From the NCBI GenBank assembly GCA_020026355.1, contig JAHHQP010000014.1:1-43058 (forward strand): DNA of 43,058 bases. The letters are read 5' to 3'. The notes beneath the pieces were generated by a model, which saw only the letters and a list, made by a program, of their open reading frames with translations, did no database searches and was not told where the DNA came from. How positions within the stretch are numbered: the first letter of the stretch is position 1; the number at the start of each line of letters is the position of its first letter. Made by a program: the position numbers and the translations under genes. The DNA is from Bacteroidales bacterium (GTDB taxonomy: Bacteria > Bacteroidota > Bacteroidia > Bacteroidales > UBA932). Positions 40,964 through 43,058 of this stretch are shown in pieces.

Positions 40964-42958
40964 ATGAAAAAGAACATCAGAACAGAAAAAGCCTTCGTCT
41001 TCAAGCGATGGAGCAGGAAGGGTTGGGGAGTCCTGGCCAGCCTGCACCGTCATACGACGATCGGCACGCTCTCCGTCTCGATGTCCATCGTCTTGCTTTC
41101 CACCACGATCCTGAAAGCCCAGCCACGGGCCGCTTCGGGGACGGACAGTCTCCGGGTGCAGCTCCAGCAGGCGACGGTCGATGCCAGCCGGCCTCCGCAG
41201 CTGAGGAGCCTCGGTGCTGTTCTTCCTGTATTCAGCAGGCTGGACGGTGCCGCTGCCTCCATGGGGACGCTCGAGTCGGTGCTCAGGACCCATCCCGCTG
41301 TGGATGTCAGGGAGAGAGGTGGTTTCGCAAGTCAGGCGGACATTCATCTCCGGGGAGGGTCGGCAGACCAGACGCAGATCATGTTGAACGGGATCGATTT
41401 CACCGACGCACGCACGGGGCACCAGTCCCACGCCCTGCCGGTGGATCTCGAAACCATCGGTGCCATTGACTTCATAGAAGACATCTCCGGCATCGGTGCT
41501 TTTGCCGGGGCGGTGAATTTCCGGACGGTCCCATTGGCCTCAGACTATATCCGGATGGAAGGCTACGGGGGAAGTTTCGGCTATGCGGGGGCTTCCTTGT
41601 CGGGCGCGGCGGAGAAGGGGGGCTTTTCTTTCTTCGGCAGCAGTTCCTGGCGCAGGAGCGACGGCTACCGTCACAATACCGATTTCGACAACCTCAATGC
41701 CTATGCCCGGGTGATGTTCCGCAATGCTCGTGCGGGGACTATCGATGCCCAGGGCGGTTACCAGCGGCGGAGTTTCGGCTCGAACGGTTTCTATGCCGCT
41801 TATAATCCGGACCAATGGGAACAGACTTCGACGGGCTTGACTTCGTTGCGTTGGCTCTATGCTGCGGGGGATTTCAAGGTACGGGTCTATGGCAGCTACC
41901 GCAAGAATTTCGACCGGTATGACTGGAAGCGCGGAACGCCGATGAACCGTCATGAGACGGACAATGCCGGCGCGGGAGTGGAGTTGAAGTGCAGTTCCGT
42001 CGCCGGTGTGACTTCCTTGGGGGGAGATTACCGCTACCATCACATTTATTCGACCAATCTCGGTCTTCCGATGGACGTGCCGATGGGCGTGTACACGCAT
42101 GAGGATGACCGCCATGTCGGGAATGTCTGGCTGAGTCATGTGGCGGAGATCCGGAAATTCTCGCTTTCGGCCTGCGTCGGGGCCGGGCTGACGCCCTACG
42201 GCAACCGCTTCCTGTGGAACGTGGGGCTGGGTTACCGGCCGGATGAACGTTTCCTGATCGAGGCCGGGGCCGTCCAGTCCACGCGGCTGCCGACTTTCAC
42301 CGACCTATATTATACATCACCGGCTCAGGTCAACAATCTGGAGCTGGTGCCGGAGGATGCGGTCACTTTCCGACTGAAAGGGGCTTTTCATTCCGGTCCT
42401 TGGTCGGCGGCACTGGGAACCTGGTACCGGATGGGGCGGAACATCATCGACTGGGTCTGGCATGACGAAGGCGAGTTCGCCGGGAAATGGCATTCCGAGC
42501 AGACGGGCCGACTGGGAACTTTCGGAGCGGAGGTCACGGCGGCTTACCGGCCGGAGAACACGGTGGTCGACCGCATTGTCCTGGGCTATGCTTATATTCT
42601 GGCCAATCGGAATGAGGAGATCATCAGTAAGAATGCGATGGATCATATGCGGAACAAGGCCGCTTTGGAAGTCGCGTTGAGGTTTCCTCATGGTTTCCGT
42701 CTGACCGTTTCCGGTTCCGTCTATGACCGGGCAGGGAAGTTTACTTACTATCCGGTGCCGGGCGACGCTTCGCAGAGCGAGGTCAGGGACTATGCGCCTT
42801 TCGCTCTTCTGGATGCGCGTTTCAGCTGGAGCTGGAGGTTCCTGGAGCTTTACCTGGACGGCGGCAACCTGACCGATACGCGTTATGCGGACATCGGCGG
42901 CCTGCCCATGCCGGGCATCACGTTCCGCGCCGGTTGCATCATCAAGCAGCAGTGGTGA
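40964..42958 (+). CDS. TonB-dependent outer-membrane receptor, BtuB-like
   Basis: A 664-residue TonB-dependent receptor. The N-terminus is unusual: about 30 charged residues (EKAFVFKRWSRKGWGVLASLHRH) precede the hydrophobic signal core (TIGTLSVSMSIVLLS) and the LKAQ cleavage region. A similar extended signal segment occurs in Bacteroidota receptors annotated as BtuB/vitamin B12 type. The plug follows (SLRVQLQQATVDASRPP, ESVLRTHPAVDVRERGGFASQADIHLRGGSADQTQIMLNGIDF), then a 22-strand barrel with alternating aromatic residues, ending in ITFRAGCIIKQQW. There is no SusC-type N-terminal domain and no SusD neighbour. It is a single-gene unit, divergent from yccF. The ligand could be a cobamide, iron complex or other small molecule; no riboswitch supports cobalamin. 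Confidence 0.88.
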   Translation: MKKNIRTEKAFVFKRWSRKGWGVLASLHRHTTIGTLSVSMSIVLLSTTILKAQPRAASGTDSLRVQLQQATVDASRPPQLRSLGAVLPVFSRLDGAAASMGTLESVLRTHPAVDVRERGGFASQADIHLRGGSADQTQIMLNGIDFTDARTGHQSHALPVDLETIGAIDFIEDISGIGAFAGAVNFRTVPLASDYIRMEGYGGSFGYAGASLSGAAEKGGFSFFGSSSWRRSDGYRHNTDFDNLNAYARVMFRNARAGTIDAQGGYQRRSFGSNGFYAAYNPDQWEQTSTGLTSLRWLYAAGDFKVRVYGSYRKNFDRYDWKRGTPMNRHETDNAGAGVELKCSSVAGVTSLGGDYRYHHIYSTNLGLPMDVPMGVYTHEDDRHVGNVWLSHVAEIRKFSLSACVGAGLTPYGNRFLWNVGLGYRPDERFLIEAGAVQSTRLPTFTDLYYTSPAQVNNLELVPEDAVTFRLKGAFHSGPWSAALGTWYRMGRNIIDWVWHDEGEFAGKWHSEQTGRLGTFGAEVTAAYRPENTVVDRIVLGYAYILANRNEEIISKNAMDHMRNKAALEVALRFPHGFRLTVSGSVYDRAGKFTYYPVPGDASQSEVRDYAPFALLDARFSWSWRFLELYLDGGNLTDTRYADIGGLPMPGITFRAGCIIKQQW

Positions 42959-43058
42959 CGGGTGGCTCCATTCTTCCCCCTTCTTGGGGACCATGCCACG
43001 GTCTGTTACCGTAACTCGCTGAGATGTAGCGTTTTGCTGATTTTGTCTGTGCCGTGGT
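42959..43058. other. Right edge without recognisable gene
   Basis: The last 100 bases follow the receptor stop codon. A small hairpin CCCC-TTCTT-GGGG (42976-42988) lies here but has no T-run, and short inverted segments (CCACGG and CCGTGG) flank the end. No start of a further gene can be supported. Confidence 0.5.

Noticed and set aside
42959..43058. Insertion-sequence end or attachment site at the right edge
   Set aside because: Only short, imperfect inverted segments are present and the window ends before any partner or transposase could be seen.

Overview
The window is a chromosomal segment from a member of the Bacteroidota, most likely Bacteroidales. The evidence is one complete SusC/SusD pair plus a second SusD, S1 sulfatases, lipoproteins with CS(D/E)-type starts, BACON and FISUMP-type domains, and a DUF4492-cydA-cydB cluster. 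Many gene starts also lack a Shine-Dalgarno sequence and sit a short distance behind the phylum-specific promoter pattern (TTG-type -33 box, about 19 nt, TAnnTTTG -7 box). I see no rRNA, tRNA, CRISPR array, insertion sequence or phage gene.

Layout. (1) 2-6821, plus strand: the 3' part of a polysaccharide utilization locus for a sulfated glycan, with a SusD-like lipoprotein, a sulfatase, a secreted TIM-barrel-like putative glycoside hydrolase and a second SGSH-like sulfatase; its SusC lies off the left edge. (2) 6822-8261: a minus-strand alpha/beta hydrolase flanked by two candidate small RNA genes of opposite orientation that share a repeated core sequence. (3) 8262-16783: a small outer-membrane barrel, an S9 DPP4-type peptidase, an LpxL-type acyltransferase, a MATE exporter and a large AsmA-family protein. 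(4) 17017-23803: a tripartite RND efflux operon (adaptor, pump, outer-membrane channel, with overlapping genes), then an AraC-type regulator with its own promoter. (5) 23807-26689, minus strand: DUF4492-CydA-CydB, the cytochrome bd oxidase. (6) 26732-39181: a ribose/nucleoside scavenging locus resembling the Bacteroides rus locus. It has a LacI-type regulator, a decayed nucleoside hydrolase gene, ribokinase, a DMT-type permease, SusC, SusD, a BACON/FISUMP lipoprotein, an intact nucleoside hydrolase lipoprotein and a five-bladed-propeller lipoprotein, closed by a terminator. This block looks more AT-rich than its flanks. (7) 39284-42958: a YqhD-like alcohol dehydrogenase and a YccF protein (minus), divergent from a TonB-dependent receptor of the BtuB-like type (plus).

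How the parts work together. In region 6 a nucleoside or nucleoside-containing polymer would be captured by SusC/SusD, cleaved to base and ribose by surface or periplasmic lipoproteins, and the sugar imported by the permease and phosphorylated by ribokinase. The LacI-type repressor probably acts through near-identical palindromes placed directly downstream of two -7 boxes. In region 1 the two sulfatases would desulfate a glycan bound by SusC/SusD; both have serine at the formylglycine position, so both would need an anaerobic sulfatase-maturating enzyme encoded elsewhere.

The most interesting items are the two candidate sRNAs with mutual complementarity around the hydrolase, the rus-like locus with a nucleoside hydrolase gene broken by one stop and two homopolymer contractions, and several long perfect inverted repeats laid over promoters. 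Coordinates of promoters, sRNAs and operators are read by eye from sequence patterns and have no experimental support.
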